From Vulcanimicrobiota bacterium (GTDB lineage: Bacteria > Vulcanimicrobiota > Vulcanimicrobiia > Vulcanimicrobiales > Vulcanimicrobiaceae): a stretch of 21,056 nt of DNA. Below, in pieces: positions 6,442-13,150 of this stretch. The position numbers and the translations under genes are program-made. Where the stretch lies: positions 1 to 21,056 of the forward strand of contig JAFAMK010000254.1 of NCBI GenBank assembly GCA_019233415.1, written 5' to 3'. The stretch's first letter is position 1, and each line of letters starts with the position of its first letter. The notes beneath the pieces were generated by a model that was not told the DNA's origin, ran no database searches, and saw only the letters and a program-made list of their open reading frames with translations.

Positions 6442-7589
6442 CGCAGCAGCGCGAGGCTCTTCTGGACTTGTCCCGCGCGCAGCGGGAGGAAGATGTTCTG
6501 CTTCTGCACGAGCGCCTGACCGTCGCGGCTCAGCACGAATTTCAGAAACTCCGCCTCCGCGGGATCGAGCGGCTTGTTCGGTGCCTTGTTGGTGTTGAAG
6601 TAGACGAGCCGGCTCAGCGGATACGCGGCGGTGGCGACGTTTTCGTACGACGGCGCGACGAACGGCCCGGAGCTCGTCGGTCCGACCGCGATCACCTTCA
6701 CCGGCGCGTCGAGGTAGGCCAAGCCGTCGTAACCGATCGCGTAGCGGTCCTTCGCGACTTTGCCGGCGATCGGGAAGACCGTCTCCGAGTAGTCGATCCC
6801 GTCGCGCCACTCGCCGCGGTGACCGTTCGTGCTGAGCACGCGCTGGCGAATGAACTCTTCGAACCCGTTCCACGGCTTGACGCCGACGAGGTGCACGGGC
6901 TTGTCGGCCCACTCGCCGGTCAGCCCGAGATCGCCCCACGTCGTGATCGCGGCGCCGCCGTGCCAGCGCGTGCTGGAGAAGAGCGCGTCGAGCTGATCGA
7001 AGCCGAGCTGCTCGATCGGATTGTCCTTGTTGACGATGAATCCGACGGTGTCGAGGAAACCGTAGTGGCGGTAGCTGCCGCCGGAGATCGGCACGCTCAG
7101 CGGATCGTAGCCGAACTTCGCGTGGAAGTCGGTGATGTCGTCGGGCTTCAATTCACGCGAGACGAACACGAAGTCGAGGCTGCCCTTCGCCAGTTCTTTC
7201 GCACCGAGGCTGCCGGCGTACGGCGGATCGACGTCGATGCGCACGTTCGGGTAGTACGCGTGGAACGCCGCGACCCACGCCTTCGCGAGTCCAGGGAGCA
7301 CGTCGGACGCGGCGGCCTTGAAGTGCCCGTGCAGCGCGGCGCGGTCGGCCCGCGGCTTGTAGGCGGGCAGCGCGGCGTCGAGCGTCGGCTGCAGCACCTC
7401 CGGCGTCGGCAGGTCGCGCCCGTCGGTCATCCCGCGCTTCTTCTCGGCGTCGGTCTGCGGCTTCGAGGGGAGGACCGCCTGCGTCACCCACTCGACCATC
7501 TCGCTCGGCGCGGTCCGCGTCTGTGCGAACGCCTGCGACAATGCGGCGAGTGAGAACGCGGCGGCCGCCGCCGCGACCAACTTCGTCAA
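6438..7589 (-). CDS. pstS: PstS-like phosphate-binding periplasmic protein (orphan)
   Basis: A 383-residue periplasmic binding protein of the PstS/phosphate-binding type. The signal peptide is TKLVAAAAAAFSLAALSQAFA followed by QT. The mature protein has type-2 periplasmic-binding features: RIDVDPPYAGSLGAKELAKG, LDFVFVSREL, VGFIVNKDNPIEQLGFDQL and YAIGYDGLAYLD, then a C-terminal VQKSLALLR. No pstC, pstA or pstB is adjacent, so it either serves a transporter elsewhere or acts as a sensor or scavenger. The start is a TTG with GGAG nine bases upstream; no ATG fits. A Pho-box-like promoter lies 57-76 nt upstream. Specificity for phosphate is inferred from family and promoter; other oxyanions (tungstate or molybdate type) are less likely. 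Confidence 0.85.
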   Translation of the reverse strand: MTKLVAAAAAAFSLAALSQAFAQTRTAPSEMVEWVTQAVLPSKPQTDAEKKRGMTDGRDLPTPEVLQPTLDAALPAYKPRADRAALHGHFKAAASDVLPGLAKAWVAAFHAYYPNVRIDVDPPYAGSLGAKELAKGSLDFVFVSRELKPDDITDFHAKFGYDPLSVPISGGSYRHYGFLDTVGFIVNKDNPIEQLGFDQLDALFSSTRWHGGAAITTWGDLGLTGEWADKPVHLVGVKPWNGFEEFIRQRVLSTNGHRGEWRDGIDYSETVFPIAGKVAKDRYAIGYDGLAYLDAPVKVIAVGPTSSGPFVAPSYENVATAAYPLSRLVYFNTNKAPNKPLDPAEAEFLKFVLSRDGQALVQKQNIFLPLRAGQVQKSLALLR

Positions 7590-7630
7590 ATTGCTTCGCT
7601 CCGTGCGGTCACCCGAAGAAATCTTGCCCG

Positions 7631-7665
7631 ATCATAGGCCGCCAAGCTTTCGCGAACCTTTCGCG
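7631..7665 (-). promoter_or_regulatory. Pho-box-like promoter of pstS
   Basis: Reading the minus strand, two 7-bp direct repeats GCGAAAG are separated by GTTC. This gives the 11-bp period typical of PhoB/PhoP operators, and the box takes the place of a -35 element. Ten bases after the second repeat comes TATGAT, a good -10. The predicted transcript start is near 7624, leaving a leader of about 35 nt before the TTG start. The 7-4-7-10 spacing matches PhoB-activated promoters such as E. coli pstS, although the half-site sequence differs from CTGTCAT. Confidence 0.62.
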
Positions 7666-7715
7666 CCTGCGCGCGCCGTGCGTGAAGGTGGAACTTTTTT
7701 CGCGCCGCGGCACCG

Positions 7716-7749
7716 CCGAAAGGCTGGTGAAAGGTACGCGCCCCATACT
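7716..7749 (+). promoter_or_regulatory. Pho-box-like promoter of the propeller gene
   Basis: Mirror image of the pstS control site. CCGAAAG, the spacer GCTG and GTGAAAG form a direct repeat with an 11-bp period, followed after exactly ten bases by CATACT (4/6 match to a -10). Transcription would begin at or within a base of the ATG at 7757, so the mRNA would be leaderless. Consistent with this, no Shine-Dalgarno sequence precedes that ATG. The site is in the opposite orientation to the pstS box and shares the GAAAG core in each half-site. Confidence 0.52.
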
Positions 7750-7756
7750 CGCCTCC

Positions 7757-9604
7757 ATGCGGATTGCTAACCCGGCACTGCTGGCCGTTCTCGTTCTCAG
7801 CTCGGCGAGCGTCGCCGCGGCGGAACCCGCGCCGGGCGCCGGTCCGCCGGCGATCTACGCGCAGCACCTCGTCGACGTCGCGCTCAAGGCGCACCCCGAG
7901 GTCATCGTGCTCGCGGTCCATGCGACGCCGCCGAAGACCAGCGACAACGTCATCATCGCCTCGAACATCGGCCGCATCGGCAAGAAAGCCGACGCCGACG
8001 ACCTGCACGTCATCACGACCGGTGAGACGAAGACCGAGGTCAACCCGGCCGGCGACCACTTCTCGGTCGAAGAACCGTTGCTCGACGTCTCGGGGCTGAC
8101 GATCGGCGCGCTCGGCGTCAGCTTTCCGTACACGAAGGGCCAGGACACGACGCGCGATCAGGCGATCGCGCGCGACGTGCAGACGTTCTTCCGCAAGCAC
8201 GTGCTCAGCGACGCGAACCTCGTCGACGCGTACCCGTATTCGTCGTACGCGACCGACAACGCGGCGCAGACGCTGGTCGACGCGACGATGGCGCGTCATC
8301 CGGAATTGCTCGTGCTGGGGATGCACGTGACGCTGCCGGGCGGCCGCGGGAACGTCATGCTCGCCTCGAACATCGGACGCATCGGCAAGAAGGCCGACGA
8401 GGACGACATGCGCGTCGTTAACACCGGCCGCTCGAACTTCGAGGTCGCGGAGAACGGCAAGCGCTACGAGGTCGAACTCGTTCTCGAAAACGCGCAGAAG
8501 GCGAACATCGGCGCGCTCGGCGTGGTCTTTCCGTACAAGGACGGCGACGACAAGACGGCGCTGAACGCGCGCGCGGTCGCGATCCGCGACGAGATGGCGC
8601 GCGCGATTTCGAGCGCCGCATCATTGCTCGCGAAGACGGCCGCATCGGCCGGTCCGCCGCTGACGCTGACCGGTTCGGCGAAGCTTCCCGGCTACAAGGG
8701 CGACTTCGACCACTTCGCGGTCGACGCGCAGGTCGGCAAACTGTTTCTCGCCGGCGAGGACGGCGCCGCGCTCGAAGTGTTCGACCTCCGCAGCGGCGCG
8801 TTCGTCCGCAGCATGAAAGGCTACGGCGTCCCGCACAGCATTCTCGTGATGCCGCAGACGAACGAGCTGCTCGTGATCGACGGCGGAAAACCGTCACCGA
8901 TCCTCGACGCGCGCACGCTCGCGCGCAAGCGGACGCTGAAGCTTCCCGCGGGCGCCGACTCGGTCGCGTACGACGGCGCGACGGGCCACCTGTGGGTCGT
9001 CACCGGCGGCAAGGACGTCCCGCAGCCCGACAGCTGGCTGCTCGAGATCGACCCGCACACCGGCATGGTGTTCAACCACGTCCACTTCAACGCGAACCAC
9101 GTCGAAGCGCTGGCGGTCGAGGAGCACGGCAACGCGCTCTACATCAACGTCACCGACAAGAACAAGATGGCCGTGATCGACAAACACACCGGCACGATCA
9201 CGAAGTGGTGGACGATCAAGGAGGCGCAGCAGAACGCGCCGCTCGCGATGGACGAGTCGACGCACCGGCTGTTCGTCGTCACGCGCAAGCCCGGCAAGCT
9301 GATCGTGCTGAACGCCGACACGGGCACGACGGTCGCCGCGTTCGCGGCGCCGGGGCACGCCGATCAGGTGATCTGGGACGCAGCGAACCGCCGCGTCTAC
9401 GTGCCGGGCGGCGACGGGACGATCGGCGTCTACCAGCAGGACGACGCGAACCACTACACCGCGCTCGCGCGCGTCGCCAGCGCCCCGGGCGCGAAGACCG
9501 CGGTCCTCGCGCCGGCGCTGCACCGCCTCTACGTCGCAGCGTCGCCGGGCGATACGCGGGTCGGCGGCGCGGTGCTGCGCTTCGACGTGTCGCCGCGCCG
9601 CTGA
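7757..9604 (+). CDS. Secreted protein: two repeated domains plus YVTN-type beta-propeller
   Basis: A 615-residue exported protein. The signal peptide spans about residues 1-22 (ALLAVLVLSSASVAAA). Two copies of a domain of about 115 residues follow, near 36-150 and 169-285. They share the 12-residue core ASNIGRIGKKAD, a preceding AHPEVIVLAVH/RHPELLVLGMH strand and a following IGALGV-FPY segment. I do not recognise this domain. Residues from about 305 to the end form repeated strands of a YVTN/NHL-like beta-propeller (FDHFAVDAQVGKLFLAG, SVAYDGATGHLWVV, LAVEEHGNALYINV, VIWDAANRRVYVPGGDG). Function is unknown; extracytoplasmic binding or sensing is plausible. It is divergent from pstS and each has its own Pho-box-like promoter, suggesting a phosphate-starvation role. 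Confidence 0.85.
   Translation: MRIANPALLAVLVLSSASVAAAEPAPGAGPPAIYAQHLVDVALKAHPEVIVLAVHATPPKTSDNVIIASNIGRIGKKADADDLHVITTGETKTEVNPAGDHFSVEEPLLDVSGLTIGALGVSFPYTKGQDTTRDQAIARDVQTFFRKHVLSDANLVDAYPYSSYATDNAAQTLVDATMARHPELLVLGMHVTLPGGRGNVMLASNIGRIGKKADEDDMRVVNTGRSNFEVAENGKRYEVELVLENAQKANIGALGVVFPYKDGDDKTALNARAVAIRDEMARAISSAASLLAKTAASAGPPLTLTGSAKLPGYKGDFDHFAVDAQVGKLFLAGEDGAALEVFDLRSGAFVRSMKGYGVPHSILVMPQTNELLVIDGGKPSPILDARTLARKRTLKLPAGADSVAYDGATGHLWVVTGGKDVPQPDSWLLEIDPHTGMVFNHVHFNANHVEALAVEEHGNALYINVTDKNKMAVIDKHTGTITKWWTIKEAQQNAPLAMDESTHRLFVVTRKPGKLIVLNADTGTTVAAFAAPGHADQVIWDAANRRVYVPGGDGTIGVYQQDDANHYTALARVASAPGAKTAVLAPALHRLYVAASPGDTRVGGAVLRFDVSPRR
7958..7993 (+). repeat. Intragenic repeat copy 1 (ASNIGRIGKKAD core)
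   Basis: This 36-nt stretch encodes the conserved core of the first duplicated domain. It matches 34 of 36 bases with the copy at 8363-8398; both differences are silent third-position changes. The rest of the two domains has diverged far more, so the core is under strong constraint or was recently homogenised. Confidence 0.85.
8363..8398 (+). repeat. Intragenic repeat copy 2 (ASNIGRIGKKAD core)
   Basis: Second copy of the 36-nt core, encoding the same 12 residues with two silent differences. It lies 405 nt (135 codons) downstream of the first copy, which sets the domain repeat period. Confidence 0.85.
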
Positions 9605-9615
9605 GGACCCGGCCG

Positions 9616-10122
9616 CTAGGCCGTGGCCAGGTCGCGGGCCGCGGGAACCGCGCGTCCGAGCAGCCGGCGGATTTCGTCCTCGCCGACCGGCGCGTAGTGC
9701 TCGTACCAGGCGCCGACCGCGCCGAACGGGGTGGGGGTGAGCGCGCAGACGACGTGGTCGGCGAGAAGCCGCAGCGCGGCGCTCGCCTCGGCGGCGGCGA
9801 CCGGTACCGCGACGACGATCTGCTCCGCATCGTGCTCGCGGACGGCCGCGACCGCCGCGCCCATCGGCGCGGCGCTCGCCATCCCGTCGTCGACCAGGAT
9901 GACCGTCCGACCGGCGACCGCCGGGAATACCAGCCCTTCCTCGGGTAGGACATCGAGGGGAGCGTGGAGCGCGCGCGCGACCTCGTATGCGATCGGCACA
10001 CCGCCGCGCGCCCGCGCGACGACGGCCACGTCGTCCCGCCGCACGTACCGCTGCAGGATCGCCGTTAGTACGCGCCCCGCGCTGCGCCGGTCTCGAAACG
10101 CGCCGTCCATCATAGGCGACAT
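9616..10122 (-). CDS. Phosphoribosyltransferase-family protein
   Basis: A 168-residue cytoplasmic type I phosphoribosyltransferase fold. The PRPP-binding motif is VILVDDGMASAAPM (about residues 74-87), with two acidic residues for ribose hydroxyls and a loop for the 5'-phosphate. The N-terminus FRDRRSAGRVLTAIL and the VVARARGGVPIAYEVAR segment match the broad group of predicted phosphoribosyltransferases often found near stress genes. The substrate base cannot be inferred. The ATG at 10122 is chosen because AGGTGGAGGG lies immediately upstream; ATGs at 10113 or 10110 are also possible, and the frame extends back to 10158. It is convergent with the propeller gene (11-nt gap) and divergent from the cNMP-flavoprotein. 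Confidence 0.85.
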   Translation of the reverse strand: MSPMMDGAFRDRRSAGRVLTAILQRYVRRDDVAVVARARGGVPIAYEVARALHAPLDVLPEEGLVFPAVAGRTVILVDDGMASAAPMGAAVAAVREHDAEQIVVAVPVAAAEASAALRLLADHVVCALTPTPFGAVGAWYEHYAPVGEDEIRRLLGRAVPAARDLATA

Positions 10123-10173
10123 CCCTCCACCTCGTTGCCTTCCCGCCGAAGCGACCACCCAAACAGGCCATCG

Positions 10174-10212
10174 GGCCAGGCCACCTGGTCGGATGACTTT
10201 ATTTCATAAGAG
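10174..10212. promoter_or_regulatory. Palindrome and AT-rich island in divergent spacer
   Basis: The 105-nt spacer between the phosphoribosyltransferase and the flavoprotein holds an inverted repeat, GGCCAGG-CCA-CCTGGTC (one mismatch in seven-base arms). An AT-rich island at about 10196-10210 with the small palindrome TTAT-TTC-ATAA follows. The island is the only AT-rich stretch nearby and is the likely -10 region for the plus-strand gene. The palindrome could be an operator. No regulator is identified. Confidence 0.35.
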
Positions 10213-10227
10213 CGAACGCGCGCCGCC

Positions 10228-11871
10228 ATGATCACCGCAGAGGACGTTCGGACCGTCTCGCTCTTCGCCGAGATTCCGGAGCACGAGCGCGAGACGATCG
10301 CCTCGCATGCCGCCGACGTCGGCGTGCACGCGGGCGATTGGCTGATTCATGAGGGCGAGATGCCGTCGTTCTTCGGGCTGCTCGACGGCCGCGTCGACGT
10401 CGTCAAGTCGTTCGGCGCGGTCGACCGCGTGATCAATACGTTCAAGCCCGGCGACTTCTTCGGCGAGGTTCCGCTGCTGCTCGGCTCCGCGGCGATCGCC
10501 AGCGTGCGCGCGGTGACGCCGGTGCGGCTGATGCGGCTCGACCCGAGCGACTTCCGCTCGATCGTCCTGGCCTGCGAGCGCTTCAACGCGGTCATCATGC
10601 GCACGATGGCGGAGCGCGTGAACCGCCTGCAGCAGGTTGCAGTCGAGACGCCGACCGCAGTCGTGACGATCTGCGGCGACCGCTACGACCCGGCCTGTCA
10701 CGACCTGCGCGAGTTCCTGGCCCGCAACCACGTCGCGTTCGACTGGCGCGACCCCGACGACCACGACGAGACCGCGACCCCGTTCGTCGAGCTGCCGGAC
10801 GGAAAACGGCTCGTCGGGCCGTCCCATCGCGAGCTGGCCGATGCGCTCGGCATGCAGACCGCGCCGAGCGATACGGTGCCGTACGACGTCGCGATCATCG
10901 GCGCCGGCCCGGCCGGGCTCGCCGCGGGCGTCTACGGCGCGTCGGAAGGGCTCACGACGCTGCTGATCGAGCGCGACGCCGCCGGCGGCCAGGCCGGCAC
11001 GTCGTCACGGATCGAGAACTACCTCGGCTTCCCGGCCGGTCTCTCCGGCGACGAGCTGAGCATGCGCGCGTGGCAGCAGGCGCATCGCTTCGGCGCGGAG
11101 ATGCTCGTCGCGCGCGAGGTCGTCGGGCTCGAGATCGGCCGTGACGGCGCGCCGCACGTCGTGCTGCTCGACGGCGGTGACCGCGTCGCGGCGCGCGCGC
11201 TCGTCATCGCGCTCGGCGTCTCGTGGCGGCGGCTGCAAATCGCAGGAATCGACCGCTTCGTCGGCCGCGGCGTCTACTACGGCGCCGCGCGAACCGAGGC
11301 GCTGACGACGCGCGGCAAGGACGTCGTCCTGGTCGGCGGCGGAAACTCGGCCGGTCAAGCCGCGATGTTCTTCTCGAACTACGCGCACAGCGTGACGCTC
11401 CTGATCCGCGCCGACAAGATCGAGAAGGGAATGTCGCAGTACCTGATCGACGAGCTGCACACGAAAGAGAACGTGCACATCGAGACGTCGTGCCAAGTCG
11501 TCGGATTCGACGGCAACGAGCACCTCGACTCGATCGAGGTCGAGTGCAACGGCTCGCGCACGCGCCGCCAGACCGACGCGCTCTTCGTCTTCATCGGCGC
11601 CGACGCGCGCACGGAACTCCTCCCGCGGGAGATCGCGCGCGACAACCTCGGCTATCTCTGCACCGGCCGCGACGTCCTCGACCTCGACGGCCGCGCCAAC
11701 TGGCCCCTCGCGCGCGACCCCTACCTGCTCGAAACCAGCGTCCCCGGCGTCTTTGCCGCCGGCGACGTCCGCCACGGCTCGATGAAGCGCGTCGCCTCCG
11801 GCGTCGGCGAAGGCAGCATGGCCATCGCCTTCATCCACCAGTACCTTCAGGAAGGGCTCGGAGTAGCCTAG
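10228..11871 (+). CDS. cNMP-domain / thioredoxin-reductase-like flavoprotein fusion
   Basis: A 547-residue cytoplasmic fusion. Residues 1-130 are a cyclic-nucleotide-binding-type jelly roll (DFFGEVPLLLGSAAIASVRA), but the Arg usual in the phosphate-binding cassette is missing. Residues 143-210 look like a degenerate thioredoxin/glutaredoxin segment (VTICGDRYDPACHDLREFL). Residues 218 to the end are a thioredoxin-reductase-like FAD/NAD(P) domain: GAGPAG at 225-230, GGGNSAG at 370-376 for NAD(P)H, and GVFAAGDVRHGSMKRVASGVGEG for FAD. Where thioredoxin reductases have CATC, this protein reads YYGAARTEA, so it cannot reduce thioredoxin by the classical route. Fusions of this type are known in several phyla and their electron acceptor is unclear. 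Its stop overlaps that of the convergent small gene in CTAG. Confidence 0.9.
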   Translation: MITAEDVRTVSLFAEIPEHERETIASHAADVGVHAGDWLIHEGEMPSFFGLLDGRVDVVKSFGAVDRVINTFKPGDFFGEVPLLLGSAAIASVRAVTPVRLMRLDPSDFRSIVLACERFNAVIMRTMAERVNRLQQVAVETPTAVVTICGDRYDPACHDLREFLARNHVAFDWRDPDDHDETATPFVELPDGKRLVGPSHRELADALGMQTAPSDTVPYDVAIIGAGPAGLAAGVYGASEGLTTLLIERDAAGGQAGTSSRIENYLGFPAGLSGDELSMRAWQQAHRFGAEMLVAREVVGLEIGRDGAPHVVLLDGGDRVAARALVIALGVSWRRLQIAGIDRFVGRGVYYGAARTEALTTRGKDVVLVGGGNSAGQAAMFFSNYAHSVTLLIRADKIEKGMSQYLIDELHTKENVHIETSCQVVGFDGNEHLDSIEVECNGSRTRRQTDALFVFIGADARTELLPREIARDNLGYLCTGRDVLDLDGRANWPLARDPYLLETSVPGVFAAGDVRHGSMKRVASGVGEGSMAIAFIHQYLQEGLGVA

Positions 11872-12020
11872 ATTCGGCTGCCGCGGAGTTCGACGAGGGC
11901 GAGGGCCCAGCCGTTCGGGGTGCGGGTTCGGACGAGGTAGCCGGTGGCCGTGCGGTCCCAGACTTGGTAGCCGCACTTCAGGGCCTCTTCCACGGTTTTG
12001 AAAACCATCATGCCTGCCAT
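11868..12020 (-). CDS. Small hypothetical protein (50 aa)
   Basis: A 50-residue soluble protein, MAGMMVFKTVEEALKCGYQV to VELRGSRI, with no signal peptide or membrane segment. The helix FKTVEEALKCGYQ is followed by strands (GYLVRTRTP, WALALVEL), which suggests a tiny alpha/beta domain. Coding status is well supported: a strong ribosome-binding site, GGAGGA, sits seven bases before the ATG, and codon use is normal. I do not recognise a family. Its TAG overlaps the stop of the flavoprotein gene by four bases (CTAG). Confidence 0.72.
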   Translation of the reverse strand: MAGMMVFKTVEEALKCGYQVWDRTATGYLVRTRTPNGWALALVELRGSRI

Positions 12021-12027
12021 CGTTCTC

Positions 12028-12033
12028 TCCTCC
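12028..12033 (-). promoter_or_regulatory. Strong ribosome-binding site of the 50-aa gene
   Basis: GGAGGA on the minus strand, seven bases from the ATG at 12020. It fixes the start of the small gene and rejects the longer frame reaching back to 12152. Confidence 0.7.
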
Positions 12034-12267
12034 GTTTTGAGTACGGCGGCGCTTCGGGCGCCGGTTCTGAGAGGACGGTAGCTCCGGCGTGCTGCCGAAG
12101 AAGCGAAGGAAGCGAGAAAATTTGGTGGGGTGACGCTCACACCCAACGTCAAACGGTTTGCGGTTCGTAAATCCGGCCGTCGAGGAGACCGGTCGTCGGC
12201 ATCACGGGCAGCCAGAATTCACCAGATGTTCGCGCCATTTTCGTGTGGGGGCGCGAGAATCGGTCGT

Positions 12268-12924
12268 ATGATCGTCCCGGTACAGGCTGAGCCCACCTTG
12301 CAGATCGCGCTTCCGGTCGCCCGTCGCGGACGTCCGCGCAACCTCGAACGCCGGCGCACGATCGCGCGCGAGGCGATGCGCCTCCTTGCCGAGCGCGGCT
12401 TCGCCGGCTGCACGATGCGCGAGGTCGCCGCCGCGAGCGGGATCGGCGAGAACCTTTTGTACCGCTATTTCGCGAGCAAGGATATCCTGCTCGCCGCCGT
12501 CGTCGACTCGGTCGTCGACCGCTTCACCGCGACGATTCGCGCGCTGCGCGAGCCGGCGGCGCGCGCCACGTCGCTGCGCGAACTGCTCCTTGCGTTCGGC
12601 ACGGTTTACACCGCGCACGTCGACGAGTTGAGCGGCTGGTACGCGGCATGGTTCGGCGGGCTTCCGCTGACGACGCAGCAGCGCGAACAGCTGCGCCTCG
12701 CCGAGGACGCGATCGTCATGCTGCTCACCGCCTGCGTGCGCCGCCGCGGCGTCGTCGGTGACCCGTACGTCTTCGCGCGCAGCTTCGTCGGCGCGCTGCA
12801 GTCGCTGATCCTCATGCAGAACCGCGCCCGGATCGAGAGCGCGAGCCCCTCGCTGCGTTCGCTCTTCCTCGAGGAACTCGTCGCGACGTTCCTCGCCGCC
12901 GCCACGCCGCGCTCCGCGGCCTGA
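12268..12924 (+). CDS. TetR/AcrR-family transcriptional regulator
   Basis: A 218-residue DNA-binding regulator. The N-terminal TetR helix-turn-helix spans about residues 20-65: RRRTIAREAMRLLAERGFAG, then CTMREVAAASGIGENLLYRY with FASKDILLAAVV. The C-terminal ligand-binding domain is helical with no assignable ligand. The ATG at 12268 gives a short basic lead (VARRGRPRN) before the HTH, as is usual. The longer frame from 12130 adds an atypical, lower-GC segment. No Shine-Dalgarno is evident. Upstream neighbours are unrelated and downstream lies a hairpin then the convergent GH35 gene. Its target could be itself, the 50-aa gene, or the sugar locus; no operator is clear. Confidence 0.9.
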   Translation: MIVPVQAEPTLQIALPVARRGRPRNLERRRTIAREAMRLLAERGFAGCTMREVAAASGIGENLLYRYFASKDILLAAVVDSVVDRFTATIRALREPAARATSLRELLLAFGTVYTAHVDELSGWYAAWFGGLPLTTQQREQLRLAEDAIVMLLTACVRRRGVVGDPYVFARSFVGALQSLILMQNRARIESASPSLRSLFLEELVATFLAAATPRSAA

Positions 12925-12949
12925 CGTTCTGCGTCGCCGGGACACGCGG

Positions 12950-12987
12950 CCGCACCCGGCGACGTCCCTTCCTGACGCCGGGTGCGG
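12950..12987. terminator. 12-bp perfect hairpin between convergent genes
   Basis: CCGCACCCGGCG at 12950-12961 pairs perfectly with CGCCGGGTGCGG at 12976-12987 across a 14-nt loop. It begins 26 nt after the TetR stop, in the gap before the convergent GH35 gene. There is no T-run on either side, so it is a hairpin-only terminator or transcript-stabilising stem rather than a classical Rho-independent terminator. The rest of the 226-nt gap holds two weak 6-bp inverted repeats (13101-13120 and 13141-13157) near the GH35 stop and nothing else. Confidence 0.55.
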
Positions 12988-13150
12988 GGTTCGCGTTACG
13001 CGCGCACGCTGTCGATCCGCGGTACGCTCGTCCGTCGGGAGCTGCCGTCGAGGTGTGGGGGTCGCGGCGTCCCTCCGTATTCTAGTCGTCGGGAATCGCG
13101 AAAACGAACTTCACCGTTTTGTACGCGACCGCACACGGAACGAATGTACG

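Noticed and set aside
4924..6939. 671-codon open frame on the minus strand
   Set aside because: Arg-rich, low-complexity product antisense to the secreted protein and to the pstS gene in another frame; an artefact of GC-rich codon structure.
12142..12175. TTGACG on the minus strand as a -35 for the 50-aa gene
   Set aside because: No acceptable -10 at 16-18 bases; the nearest AT-rich stretch is too far away.
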